In this document: positions 19,062 through 27,485 of the stretch, piece by piece
Numbering within the stretch: position 1 is the first letter of the stretch
Layout: each line of letters opens with the position of its first letter
Assembly: GCF_950101795.1 (NCBI RefSeq)
Contig: NZ_CATNLZ010000001.1
Location: 255,382 to 319,381 of the forward strand
Length of the DNA stretch: 64,000 bases
Direction: 5' to 3'
DNA from: Nocardioides sp. T2.26MG-1
Lineage (GTDB): Bacteria; Actinomycetota; Actinomycetes; Propionibacteriales; Nocardioidaceae
The notes under the pieces: generated by a model
Seen by the model: the letters and a program-made list of their open reading frames with translations, nothing else
What the model was told of the DNA's origin: nothing
Databases searched by the model: none
Position numbers and translations under genes: made by a program

Positions 19062-19637
19062 TCAGAGGTCCCCGTGCCGGAAGCAGCCGACCAGGTGCGG
19101 GTCGAAGACACCGAGCGCCTGCATCAGGGCGTACATGGTGGTCGGGCCGACGAAGGCGAAGCCGCGCTTCTTCAGGGCCTTGGACAAGGCGACGGACTCC
19201 GGGGAGGTCGAGACCGTCTCGGAGGTGTCGTGCCAGTCGGTGGGCTCGTCGGGGGCGAAGGAGAGCACGAACTCCTCCAGGCCCTCGGCGTCACGGAGCG
19301 CGACGGTCGCGCGGGCGTTGGTGAGCGTCGCCTCGATCTTGAGCCGGTTGCGCACGATGCGCGGCTCCTGCATGAGCCGCTCGACGTCACCCTCGTCGAA
19401 CGCCGCGATCGCCGCGGCGTCGAAGCCGTGGAAGACCTCGCGGAAGGCCGGGCGCTTGTTGAGGATCGTCGACCAGGACAGGCCGGACTGGAAGGCCTCG
19501 AGCGTCAGCCGCTCGAGGTACGCCGACTCCCCGTGCACCCGGTGGCCCCACTCGGTGTCGTGGTAGTCGCGCATGACGCCCGGGCCACCGGCCCAGGGGC
19601 AGCGAGGGATGCCGTCCTCACCGATCACAGGTCCCAT
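19062..19637 (-). CDS. tag: DNA-3-methyladenine glycosylase I
   Basis: 191 residues, normal for Tag. It removes 3-methyladenine from alkylated DNA. Seen: RCPWAGG near the start, YHDTEWGHRVHGESAYLERL, LEAFQSGLSWSTILNKRPAF (base-flipping pocket), FVGPTTMYALMQALGVFDPH and the zinc-site histidine/cysteine near VGCFRHGDL. The ATG at 19637 gives the family start; a CAGGAT box lies 6 nt before it (AGGA could also serve as ribosome binding site). Confidence 0.94.
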   Translation of the reverse strand: MGPVIGEDGIPRCPWAGGPGVMRDYHDTEWGHRVHGESAYLERLTLEAFQSGLSWSTILNKRPAFREVFHGFDAAAIAAFDEGDVERLMQEPRIVRNRLKIEATLTNARATVALRDAEGLEEFVLSFAPDEPTDWHDTSETVSTSPESVALSKALKKRGFAFVGPTTMYALMQALGVFDPHLVGCFRHGDL

Positions 19638-19726
19638 GGCGTCATCCTGGCGGATCGCTCCGACACCCGTTGAACCGTCGCCCTCGGTGGCCCGTGTCCC
19701 CGGCAGGACCAACCACGGGAGGCACC

Positions 19727-20167
19727 ATGTCGTTCCAGACTCCTCGGACCATCGTGACCCTCGGCGCCCTTGCCCTCGCGGCCGCCGGGACCATGAGCAG
19801 CCTGCCCAGCCAGGCCGCGCCCGCCCCGCGGGCGGCGGCCCAGCGGCTGGAGGCCACCCTCCGACCGAGCGGCGACCCGGACGGGTCGGGCGAGGGCCAC
19901 TTCAGGCTGAACAAGACGCGCGGGAGGGTGTGCGCCACCGTGACCTGGCAGCACATCGCCGACCCCGACTCCGCCCACATCCACCGCGCCTCCGACGGCG
20001 GCATCGTGATCGACCTGAGCGGTGCGGTGACCGGTGGCGCGCACTGCGCGACCGGCGTGCCGGAGCGGACGATCGCCCGGATCCTGCGGCACCCGGGGCG
20101 CTTCTACTTCAACGTCCACAACGCGACGTACCCGGCCGGCGCGATCCAGGGCAGGCTGCGGCGCTGA
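19727..20167 (+). CDS. Exported CHRD-domain protein
   Basis: 146 residues. Signal peptide over the first 31 or so residues (TIVTLGALALAAAGTM, cleavage near SQAAPA), then a CHRD fold: GSGEGHFRLNKTRGRVCATV, HIHRASDGGIVIDL, RHPGRFYFNVHNATYPAGAI, GRL. CHRD domains are extracellular and of unknown function outside chordin. Good ribosome binding site GGGAGG. It stands alone between tag and the pirin gene. Confidence 0.85.
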   Translation: MSFQTPRTIVTLGALALAAAGTMSSLPSQAAPAPRAAAQRLEATLRPSGDPDGSGEGHFRLNKTRGRVCATVTWQHIADPDSAHIHRASDGGIVIDLSGAVTGGAHCATGVPERTIARILRHPGRFYFNVHNATYPAGAIQGRLRR

Positions 20168-20176
20168 CCCACCGCG

Positions 20177-21148
20177 TCAGCGACGCTCCCTCAGCCGCAC
20201 GTTGGGCAGCGGCGGGGCCGGGATCGGCGGGCGCCGGTCATCGACCGGGACGCCGAAGCGCCCGTCGACGAGGCCGTCGTCGGTGATCTGCGCCTGCCAG
20301 TCGGCCCGCCAGGCGACGACCTCCTCGTGCGTGCGAGCCACGATGTTCCACCACATCACGATGCTCTCGCCGAACGGCGGACCGCCGAGGAGCAGCAGCC
20401 GGACCGGCTCGTCGTACGCCGCCAGCTTGAGGGTCGCGCTCCCGGGCGGGACGTAGGCGAGGTCGTGCTGCTTGGTCTCGACGCCGGCGACCGACAGCAC
20501 CCCGGTGTCGACCAGCACCCCGTGCTCGAAGGTCGCGTCCACGTCGAGGATGACCTCCGCGCCAGGCTCGAGGAGCAGCTCCGCGCCCAGCAGGGGTGTG
20601 TACGTCGGGACCGGCGAGGTCTCGCCCAGCAGCGACCCGAGGAACACCCGGGCGGCGTACCCCTCGCCGGTCACGGGCGCCGGCGCGTGGTGGGCGAAGC
20701 CGGGGTCGGTGAACCGGTCGGAGTCGGGGAGCGCCACCCACAGCTGCGCGCCGTGCAGCGTCGTGGTGGACGGCGGTGAGACCTCGGAGTGGCTGATGCC
20801 GCGGCCGGCGGTCATCAGGTTCACCTCACCGGGACGGACCATCGCGTGGTTGCCTGCGCTGTCGCGGTGCTCGACCTCGCCGGTGAACAACCAGCTCACG
20901 GTCTGCAGGCCGGTGTGCGGGTGTGGCGGCACGACCATGCCGCCGGTGTCGGCGACCCGGTCGGGTCCGTAGTGGTCGACGAAGCACCAGGCGCCGATCA
21001 GCGAGCGCTCCCGCTGCGGGAGCGTACGGCGCACCCGCATCGCCCGGGGCCCGCCGAGCGGCACGTCGCGCGGGGTCATGATCTCCACACCCGGGGTGAC
21101 CGCGCAGGATGCGCTCACCTCGTCGGGCCGGTCCTCGAGGTTGCTCAC
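20177..21148 (-). CDS. Pirin family protein
   Basis: 323 residues, bicupin. N-terminal cupin with the metal-binding pattern VVPPHPHTGLQTVSWLFTGE and HRDSAGNHAMVRPGEVNLMT, then GRGISHSEVSP; C-terminal pirin domain near LLLLGGPPFGESIVMWWNIV. Some pirins are quercetin dioxygenases, others regulate enzymes; the role here is unknown. Start GTG at 21148, 14 bp after the stop of the molybdopterin oxidoreductase, so probably cotranscribed. Confidence 0.9.
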   Translation of the reverse strand: MSNLEDRPDEVSASCAVTPGVEIMTPRDVPLGGPRAMRVRRTLPQRERSLIGAWCFVDHYGPDRVADTGGMVVPPHPHTGLQTVSWLFTGEVEHRDSAGNHAMVRPGEVNLMTAGRGISHSEVSPPSTTTLHGAQLWVALPDSDRFTDPGFAHHAPAPVTGEGYAARVFLGSLLGETSPVPTYTPLLGAELLLEPGAEVILDVDATFEHGVLVDTGVLSVAGVETKQHDLAYVPPGSATLKLAAYDEPVRLLLLGGPPFGESIVMWWNIVARTHEEVVAWRADWQAQITDDGLVDGRFGVPVDDRRPPIPAPPLPNVRLRERR

Positions 21149-21162
21149 CCGGCAATTGTGCG

Positions 21163-23544
21163 TCAGCTCAGGTGCTCGGGCTCGACGTGCCGCTTGCCCT
21201 CGTCGCCACGTCCGGGCGGGGTGATCGAACCGGCGTCGCTGCGGGCGACCACGCCCTCGGGGCCGCCGTCGGCGGGCTCCAATCGGACGACCACGGACTT
21301 GGAGGTCGGGCAGTTGCTGCCCTCGGCGGTCGAGTCCAGCGGCACGAGCGGGTTCGTCTCCGGGTAGTACGCCGCCGCGCACCCGCGCGGGGTCTCGTAG
21401 GAGACCACGCGGAACGCCGGCGCCTGGCGCTTCGAGCCGTCCTCCCACTCGCTGACCAGGTCGACAAGCTGGCCGTCCTCGAGCCCGAGCGCGGCGATGT
21501 CGTCGGGGTGCACGAACACGACCCGACGGCCACCGGAGATGCCGCGGTAGCGGTCGTCGAGCCCGTAGATCGTGGTGTTGAACTGGTCGTGGGACCGCAG
21601 CGTCTGCAGCAGCAGCCGCCCCTCCGGCACGTGCAGCACGGTGGTCGGGCTGACCGTGAAGATCGCCCTGTCCTTCTCGGTCGGAAACGTCCGGCTGTCC
21701 CGCGGCGGGTGCGGGAGCACGAAGCCGCCCGGCCGGTCGACCTTCTCGTCGTACGCCGCACAGCCGGGCACCACCCGCGAGATGCGTCGGCGGATCTCGG
21801 TGTAGTCCGAGCGGAACTCCTGCCAGGGCAGGCCGTGCCGGTCGCCGAGCACCGCCTGCGCCATCGAGCAGACGATGTCGACCTCCGAGCGCAGGTGCGG
21901 CGAGGCCGGCTCGAGCGGTCCCTGCGAGGCGTGCACCGAGCACGTGCTGTCCTCGACGGTGACCCGTTGCACCCGGCCACCGGTCAGGTCCTTCTCGCTG
22001 CGGCCGAGCGCGGGGAGGATCAGCGCCTCCTGTCCGTGGACGACGTGGGACCGGTTGAGCTTGGTGGAGACGTGCACGGTCAGCGCCGCCCGGCGGAACG
22101 CCTCCTCGGTGACCTCGGTGTCCGGGGCGGCCGAGACGAAGTTGCCGCCGAGCCCGAAGAAGACCCGGGCGTCCCCGTCGCGCAGGGCCTTGATCGCGGC
22201 CACGGTGTCGAGACCGTGCTCGCGGGGCGGCTCGAACCCGAATTCGTCGCGCAGGCTGTCGAGGAAGTGGCTCGGCGGCCGCTCCCAGATGCCCATCGTG
22301 CGGTCGCCCTGCACGTTGGAGTGGCCGCGCACCGGGAACAGGCCCGCGCCCGGCTTGCCGATGTTGCCCTGCAGGAACGCCAGGTTGGCGAACTCCTTGA
22401 CGGTCGCGACCGCGTTGCGGTGCTGGGTGATCCCCATCGCCCAGCAGATCACGGTGGCCGAGGAGTCGCGGAACATCCGCGCGGCCGCCTCGATCTGCTC
22501 GCGGGTCAGGCCGGTGGAGCGGAGGACGACCTCCCAGTCGAGCGTCCGCAGGTGCTCGGCCCAGGCCTCGAAGCCCCAGGTGTGGCGGTCGACGAACTCG
22601 TGGTCGACGCAGCCCCACTCCAGCAGCAGCGCGCCGATCGCCTGGAACAGCGCGAGGTCGCCGTTGATCCGGATCGGCAGGTGCAGGTCGGCGAGCTCGG
22701 TGCCGTGGCCGATGACGCCGCGGGGCTTCTGGGGGTTCTTGAAGCGGACCAGCCCCGCCTCCTGGAGCGGGTTGATCGCGATGATCCGGGCGCCGTTGCG
22801 CTTCGCGCCCTCCAAGGCCGTGAGCATCCGCGGGTGGTTGGTGCCCGGGTTCTGGCCGGCGATCACGATCAGGTCGGCCTCGAGCACGTCGCGGATCGTC
22901 ACCGACGCCTTGCCGATGCCGATCACCTCGGCGAGCGCGACCGAGGTGGACTCGTGGCACATGTTCGAGCAGTCCGGGAGGTTGTTGGTGCCGAAGGCGC
23001 GGACGAAGAGCTGGTAGGCGAACGCCGCCTCGTTGGAGGTCTTGCCGGAGGTGTAGAACACCGCCTGGTCCGGCGAGTCGAGGCCGTTCAGGTGGCGGGC
23101 GATCGTCGCGAACGCCTCGTCCCACGAGATCGGCTCGTAGTGGGTGCCGCCGGGGCGGACGGCCATCGGCTCGGTGATGCGCCCCTGCTGGCCCAGCCAG
23201 TAGTCCGACTTGTCGTGCAGCTCGGAGAGCGGGTGGGCCGCGAAGAACGCCCGGTCGAGGTGGCGCCTCGTGGCCTCCTCGGTGACCGCCTTCGCGCCGT
23301 TCTCACAGAACTCCGCATGCGCCCGGCGGCTCGGGTCGGGGTCGGGCCACGCGCAGCCCTGGCAGTCGAAGCCGCCGACCTGGTTGAGCCGCAGCAGCGT
23401 CTGCGCCGTACGCCGCACGCCCATCTGCTCGACCGCGCGCTTCATCGCGACAGCGACCGCGGGCACCCCCGCCGCGCTGTGCTTCGGGGGGTCGACGTCG
23501 AGCTCGCGCTCGTCGATGTCTCGCTGCGGAGGTCTCCGGCCCAT
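21163..23544 (-). CDS. FdhF/YdeP-family molybdopterin oxidoreductase
   Basis: 793 residues. Molybdopterin-guanine-dinucleotide enzyme related to formate dehydrogenase alpha; YdeP homologues are linked to acid resistance but their substrate is not established. Seen: GFDCQGCAWPDP, YTSGKTSNEAAFAYQLFVRA, CSNMCHESTSVAL (Mo-site region), GQNPGTNHPRML, WAMGITQHRNAV, NIGKPGAGLFPVRGHSNVQG and the C-terminal dinucleotide-binding region (HDQFNTTIYGLDDRYRG). ATG at 23544 is 7 nt after CAGGAT; an ATG at 23553 is the alternative. Confidence 0.9.
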   Translation of the reverse strand: MGRRPPQRDIDERELDVDPPKHSAAGVPAVAVAMKRAVEQMGVRRTAQTLLRLNQVGGFDCQGCAWPDPDPSRRAHAEFCENGAKAVTEEATRRHLDRAFFAAHPLSELHDKSDYWLGQQGRITEPMAVRPGGTHYEPISWDEAFATIARHLNGLDSPDQAVFYTSGKTSNEAAFAYQLFVRAFGTNNLPDCSNMCHESTSVALAEVIGIGKASVTIRDVLEADLIVIAGQNPGTNHPRMLTALEGAKRNGARIIAINPLQEAGLVRFKNPQKPRGVIGHGTELADLHLPIRINGDLALFQAIGALLLEWGCVDHEFVDRHTWGFEAWAEHLRTLDWEVVLRSTGLTREQIEAAARMFRDSSATVICWAMGITQHRNAVATVKEFANLAFLQGNIGKPGAGLFPVRGHSNVQGDRTMGIWERPPSHFLDSLRDEFGFEPPREHGLDTVAAIKALRDGDARVFFGLGGNFVSAAPDTEVTEEAFRRAALTVHVSTKLNRSHVVHGQEALILPALGRSEKDLTGGRVQRVTVEDSTCSVHASQGPLEPASPHLRSEVDIVCSMAQAVLGDRHGLPWQEFRSDYTEIRRRISRVVPGCAAYDEKVDRPGGFVLPHPPRDSRTFPTEKDRAIFTVSPTTVLHVPEGRLLLQTLRSHDQFNTTIYGLDDRYRGISGGRRVVFVHPDDIAALGLEDGQLVDLVSEWEDGSKRQAPAFRVVSYETPRGCAAAYYPETNPLVPLDSTAEGSNCPTSKSVVVRLEPADGGPEGVVARSDAGSITPPGRGDEGKRHVEPEHLS

Positions 23545-23691
23545 GTCCCTCATCCTGTCTCGCGCACCACACCCCAGGAAGGGAGTACCCCGCGAACCCT
23601 CCTGCCAATAGCCCGAGTGAGCCTGTCCTGACGGGTTCCGTGAGCGCTACGTTGCGACTGTCTTCCCACCGCACCGATCCAGGAGCACCGG

Positions 23692-24534
23692 ATGTCGACG
23701 CACGAACCCCCTCCCGACCAGGTCCCGCCTCCTCCGCCCACCGGTGGGTACGGCCAGGCGCCGCCGCCCCCGCCCCCCGGCGGGTACGGCGAGACCCCTC
23801 CTCCCCCGCCACCGCCCGCACCGTCGTACGGCGGCGGTGACAGCAGCGGCTACAGCATCGGCAACGCCCTGTCCTACGGGTGGGCGAAGTTCCAGGCCAA
23901 CACGAGCCAGATCATCCTGTCCGCGGTCGTGCTCGTGGTGGCGCTCGGCGTGGTCGCGGTCCTCGGGACGATCGTGATGAACGCGCTGACCACCGACGCG
24001 TCGTGCTCGACCGAGAACGGCCGTTTCACCTGCGACAGCGGCACCGGGTTCTTCGGCCGGCTGATCCTGCAGGCGCTGCTGTCCGCGGTGCTGCTCGTGG
24101 TCGCGTGGATCATCGGCGCCGGCCTGGTGCGGGCGTCGCTGAATGTCACCGAGGGCCGGCCGTTCCTATTCTCCGACGTGATCAGGACCGACAAGCTCGG
24201 CCCGGTCGTGGTGGCCAGCGTGATCATCGCGGCCGCGACGTTCGTCGGCACCCTGCTGTGCTACCTGCCCGGGCTGGTGGTCGGGTTCGCGACGTCGTAC
24301 ACGCTGTACTTCATCGTCGACAAGGACATGGCGCCGGTCGACGCGATCAAGGCCAGCGTGATGTTCGTGAAGGACAACCTCGCGAACACCATCGTCTGGT
24401 ACATCGTCGGCGGCCTGGTCGCGGCGGCCGGCTTCCTCGTGTGCGTCGTCGGCGCGCTCGTGAGCGTGCCGGTCGTGCTCATCGGCACCGCCTACACGTA
24501 CAAGACGCTCAACCGCGAGCCCGTCGCCCCGTAA
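23692..24534 (+). CDS. Multi-pass membrane protein with Pro/Gly-rich N-terminus
   Basis: 280 residues. The first 50 are PPPP/GGYG low-complexity sequence; then about five hydrophobic spans beginning IILSAVVLVVALGVVAVLGT, with a short extracytoplasmic loop holding two cysteines (ASCSTENGRFTCDSG). The later half resembles glycerophosphodiesterase-type membrane domains common in actinobacteria. No enzymatic motif. A clear ribosome binding site CAGGAG precedes the ATG. Confidence 0.75.
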   Translation: MSTHEPPPDQVPPPPPTGGYGQAPPPPPPGGYGETPPPPPPPAPSYGGGDSSGYSIGNALSYGWAKFQANTSQIILSAVVLVVALGVVAVLGTIVMNALTTDASCSTENGRFTCDSGTGFFGRLILQALLSAVLLVVAWIIGAGLVRASLNVTEGRPFLFSDVIRTDKLGPVVVASVIIAAATFVGTLLCYLPGLVVGFATSYTLYFIVDKDMAPVDAIKASVMFVKDNLANTIVWYIVGGLVAAAGFLVCVVGALVSVPVVLIGTAYTYKTLNREPVAP

Positions 24535-24536
24535 GT

Positions 24537-24717
24537 TCAGATCAGCTCGAGCCGCAGCCGTGCCGGGTCCCCGACCTCGAGGGACTCGGCGCGGCGGGCC
24601 GGAGCGCATCCGGATCTCGTCGGTCTCGTCCTCCGGCACCGTGACGAAGACCCACGACGTGCCCTCGGGAGCCGACGACCACTCCCAGAGCTCGGCCTCG
24701 AACTCGCACGCCCACCC
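24537..24717 (-). pseudogene. Broken DUF1905-type gene
   Basis: On the minus strand, one frame reads ACEFEAELWEWSSAPEGTSW and VFVTVPEDETDEIRMR, the first half of a DUF1905 protein. It then continues, in a different frame, with ARRAESLEVGDPARLRLELI and a stop (24537-24539), the C-terminal end of the same family. The middle of about 35 residues is missing and the two halves are joined with a frameshift. No clear start codon remains. It overlaps no other gene and abuts the membrane protein gene. Confidence 0.7.
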
Positions 24718-24814
24718 GGCCCCGCCGTCGTCCACCGGGCCATCGTCCACCACGGCACCGACACCCGACATCCACCCGGGTCTCGCCGGGCGTTCACGCG
24801 GGCACGGGACGGTC

Positions 24815-25933
24815 GTGGACGTGCGCATCGCCCAGCTGGCCAACTTCATCGGACCCGCGTCCGGGGGCATGAAGACCGCCGTCGCCGCGCTGGGGGCGGG
24901 GTACGTCGCCGCCGGGGCCGAGCGGCTGCTCGTCGTACCCGGCCCGGTCGACGCGGTGACCGCCACCGAGCACGGCGACGTGGTCCAGGTGCGGGCACCG
25001 CGGATCGGCGGCGGCTACCGGCTGATCGTCGAGCCGTGGCGGGTCACCGACGTGCTCGAGCGGTTCGGGCCGACCTCGGTGGAGCTCAGTGACAAGCTCA
25101 CGCTGCTGCCGGTGACCCGCTGGGCTCGACGCCGCGGCGTCGGGTCCGTGCTGTTCTCCCACGAGCGGCTCGACGACATGTTCGCGATGCGCAGCGGGCT
25201 GGAGACCACCTCGAAGGTCTCGATCGGGCTGCTCAACCGGGTGCTGGTGCGCAGCTTCGACACGGTCGTGGTGACCTCGCAGTACGCCCAGCGGGAGTTC
25301 CAGCAGCTCGCGGACGCCGTCGGCTGCCCGATGGTGCGGGTCCCGCTCGGGGTCGACCTGGAGACGTTCCGGCCACACCCGGCGCCGGGGTCGGACGTGT
25401 TGCGCCTGGCCCACGTGGGCCGGCTGTCGCGCGAGAAGTCGCCGCACCTGGCCGTGGCGACGGCGGTCGAGCTGCACGGTCGCGGCGTGCCGTTGCGCCT
25501 GGACGTGTACGGCGACGGGCCGCACCGCGACGAGCTGGTCGAGCTTGCGGGCGACGCCCCGGTGACGTTCCACGGGTTCGTCGACGGGCGTGCGGACCTG
25601 TGCCGCCGGATCGCCGCCGCGGACGTCGCACTGTCGGTCTGCCCGGGCGAGACGTTCGGCCTCGCCGTGCTCGAGGCGCTGGCCAGCGGGACGCCGGTCG
25701 TCACCGCCGACCGGGGTGGCGCCCGGGAGCTGGTCGACGAGCGCTCCGGTGCCTGGGCAGCGCCCGATCCGGCCGCGCTCGCCGACGCGGTCCTCGACGT
25801 GGTCGCCCGGCCCGCCGCCGTACGACGCCGGGCGGCGCGGCTGCGAGCGGAGCGCTTCCCGTGGCAGACGACCGTGGACCGGATGCTCGACGTGCACGCC
25901 GCCGTCACCGACGGGCTACTGGTGCCCGCCTGA
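24815..25933 (+). CDS. Glycosyltransferase family 4
   Basis: 372 residues, GT-B fold. N-terminal acceptor domain starts VRIAQLANFIGPASGGMKTA; the donor domain has HVGRLSREKSPHLAVATAVE, DVYGDGPHRDEL, HGFVDGR and the EX7E motif in CPGETFGLAVLEALASGTPV (Glu residues about 300 and 308), then GGARELVDERSGAW. Related to PimB-like and other alpha-mannosyl/glucosyl transferases. GTG at 24815 is used; GTG at 24821 is equally possible. A perfect hairpin follows its stop codon. Confidence 0.88.
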   Translation: MDVRIAQLANFIGPASGGMKTAVAALGAGYVAAGAERLLVVPGPVDAVTATEHGDVVQVRAPRIGGGYRLIVEPWRVTDVLERFGPTSVELSDKLTLLPVTRWARRRGVGSVLFSHERLDDMFAMRSGLETTSKVSIGLLNRVLVRSFDTVVVTSQYAQREFQQLADAVGCPMVRVPLGVDLETFRPHPAPGSDVLRLAHVGRLSREKSPHLAVATAVELHGRGVPLRLDVYGDGPHRDELVELAGDAPVTFHGFVDGRADLCRRIAAADVALSVCPGETFGLAVLEALASGTPVVTADRGGARELVDERSGAWAAPDPAALADAVLDVVARPAAVRRRAARLRAERFPWQTTVDRMLDVHAAVTDGLLVPA

Positions 25934-25968
25934 GACGCTTCTCTGGGTTCTCAACCCAGAGAAGCGTC
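25934..25968. terminator. Perfect 16-bp hairpin directly after the glycosyltransferase stop
   Basis: GACGCTTCTCTGGGTT, loop CTC, AACCCAGAGAAGCGTC: 16 of 16 bases pair and the stem begins at the base after TGA. There is no T-run on either strand, so it is a factor-assisted terminator, an mRNA-stabilising stem or a repeat rather than a classical intrinsic terminator. Confidence 0.7.
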
Positions 25969-25994
25969 AAAGGCTGGTGGTTCGCTGCTGTCGT

Positions 25995-26212
25995 CGGCAC
26001 ACGAGGGAACGGGGGCGGATGCCGGCCGGGTGACGATCGGGGTCGTGCTCCAGCGCCTCCACCTGCTGGCGGCGCTCACCGTCCGCGACAACGTGCTCGC
26101 GCCCCGCGAGCAGGCACCCACGCTGGTGCTGGCCACGCACGACCGCGAGATCGTCGCCCTGGCCGACGCCGACCTCGATCTGCGGGCCGGCGCGATCGTG
26201 ACGGCTGGGTGA
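25995..26212 (+). pseudogene. Remnant of an ABC transporter ATPase gene
   Basis: One open frame (with no upstream start of its own family) reads GADAGRVTIGVVLQRLHLLA then ALTVRDNVLAPREQAPTLVL and ATHDREIVALADADLDLRAG. These are the pre-Q-loop strand, the Q-loop, and the H-loop with C-terminal helix of a LolD/MacB-type ATPase. Walker A, the LSGG signature and Walker B are absent, so at least two internal deletions have occurred. It occupies most of the 352-bp gap between the glycosyltransferase and the AAA ATPase. Confidence 0.75.
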
Positions 26213-26285
26213 GGGTGGACGGCCATATCAGCAACCATGACCGCGTATAACGAAATTCGATATAGACCTTGATAGTCTCTTACAC

Positions 26286-27464
26286 GTGGATCCGGCCACC
26301 AACCCCTACCGACCCGGGGCGGGCCGACGCCCGCCGGTGCTCGCTGGACGAGAGCCCATCCTGGATGCCTTCTCGACTGTCCGCCGCAGAGCAGAGGAGC
26401 TCGGCGAGGGCGATCGGAGTTGGGTCCTCAACGGGCTCCGCGGCGTCGGCAAGACGGTGCTTCTCAACGAGCTGCTCGGTCAGGTGACACAGAGGGGCTG
26501 GATCACCGCCAAGGTAGAAGCGACGTCCTCGACTCCGCTCTCGTTGTCCCTGAGCCAGGCACTGGTCCGCGCCATGCGCACGGCGACCGGCCAGCACCCG
26601 GTGCCGAGACTGCGTCGCCTGCTGGGTGTCTTCGAGGCGTTCTACCTCAAGCTCAACACCGCCACACAGACGGTCTCACTCGGCGCGGACGTCGACCTGG
26701 TCAAGGGCATCGCGGACACCGGACGCTTCGCAGACGACCTGGCCGCCCTGTTCGAGGTGCTCGGGGAGACGGCAGTCGACCTCGGGATCGGGACGTTGAT
26801 CCTCGTCGACGAGCTCCAGGAAGCCGCGCCGAGCGACCTGACTGCGGTCAACACGGCAGTCCACCAGATCGGGCAGGGGGCGACGCCGCTCCCCGTCATG
26901 TTCGTCGGAGCGGGCCTGCCGTCGCTCCCAGCACAGCTCGCCGATGCGACGAGCTACGCCGAGCGCCTCTACGACTACCGCCCCATCGGGCTCCTGTCGG
27001 CCGACGCAGCGCGGACTGCGCTGCTCGGGCCGAGCGCCGAACGCGGGGTGGGATGGGAACCCGACGCACTCGATCAGGCCTTGGCGATTGCCGGGGGCTA
27101 CCCCTACTTCATCCAAGCCGTGGGCAAGCACGTGTGGGACGCCGCGGTCACCGACCCGATCACCGCCGACGACGTCTCCGTCGGCGGCGAGTCCGCTCGC
27201 CGCGAGGTTGACGAGGGCCTGTACCGATCCCGGTGGGAACGCGCGACTCCTGCCCAGCGCGACGTGCTCCGAGCTCTCGCCACCACCGGTGGCGAGGCGG
27301 CCGTCGCAATGTCGGATCTGGTGGTTGCCACGGGCAAGCGCAGAGTCTCGGACCTCTCTGTTGCCCGCAACGAACTCATCAAGAAGGGCCTGGTCTACGC
27401 ACCGGAGCGCGGCGTCCTGGCGTTCACCGTCCCCGGGATGAGCGGCTTCGTCACGCGCCAGTAG
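26286..27464 (+). CDS. AAA-family ATPase (Orc1/STAND-like)
   Basis: 392 residues. Walker A is NGLRGVGKTVLLNELL (about residues 48-63), Walker B LILVDELQEA (about 168-177), then a sensor-1-like PVMFVGAGLPSLP and a C-terminal winged-helix-like region (TPAQRDVLRALATTGGE). Similar proteins are found on mobile or defence-linked loci, but no partner gene is adjacent. Codons are visibly less GC-biased than in neighbours (many tct, ttg, gca, cag), and the upstream 60 bp are AT-rich, so it was probably acquired. TAGTCT stands 7 nt before the GTG start. Confidence 0.8.
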   Translation: MDPATNPYRPGAGRRPPVLAGREPILDAFSTVRRRAEELGEGDRSWVLNGLRGVGKTVLLNELLGQVTQRGWITAKVEATSSTPLSLSLSQALVRAMRTATGQHPVPRLRRLLGVFEAFYLKLNTATQTVSLGADVDLVKGIADTGRFADDLAALFEVLGETAVDLGIGTLILVDELQEAAPSDLTAVNTAVHQIGQGATPLPVMFVGAGLPSLPAQLADATSYAERLYDYRPIGLLSADAARTALLGPSAERGVGWEPDALDQALAIAGGYPYFIQAVGKHVWDAAVTDPITADDVSVGGESARREVDEGLYRSRWERATPAQRDVLRALATTGGEAAVAMSDLVVATGKRRVSDLSVARNELIKKGLVYAPERGVLAFTVPGMSGFVTRQ

Positions 27465-27485
27465 GGCGCCCGGACGACGCAGCCG

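Noticed and set aside
18811..19566. 251-residue plus-strand ORF across the duplicated module and tag
   Set aside because: It is antisense to tag and starts in repeat sequence. The minus-strand tag gene explains the coding signal.
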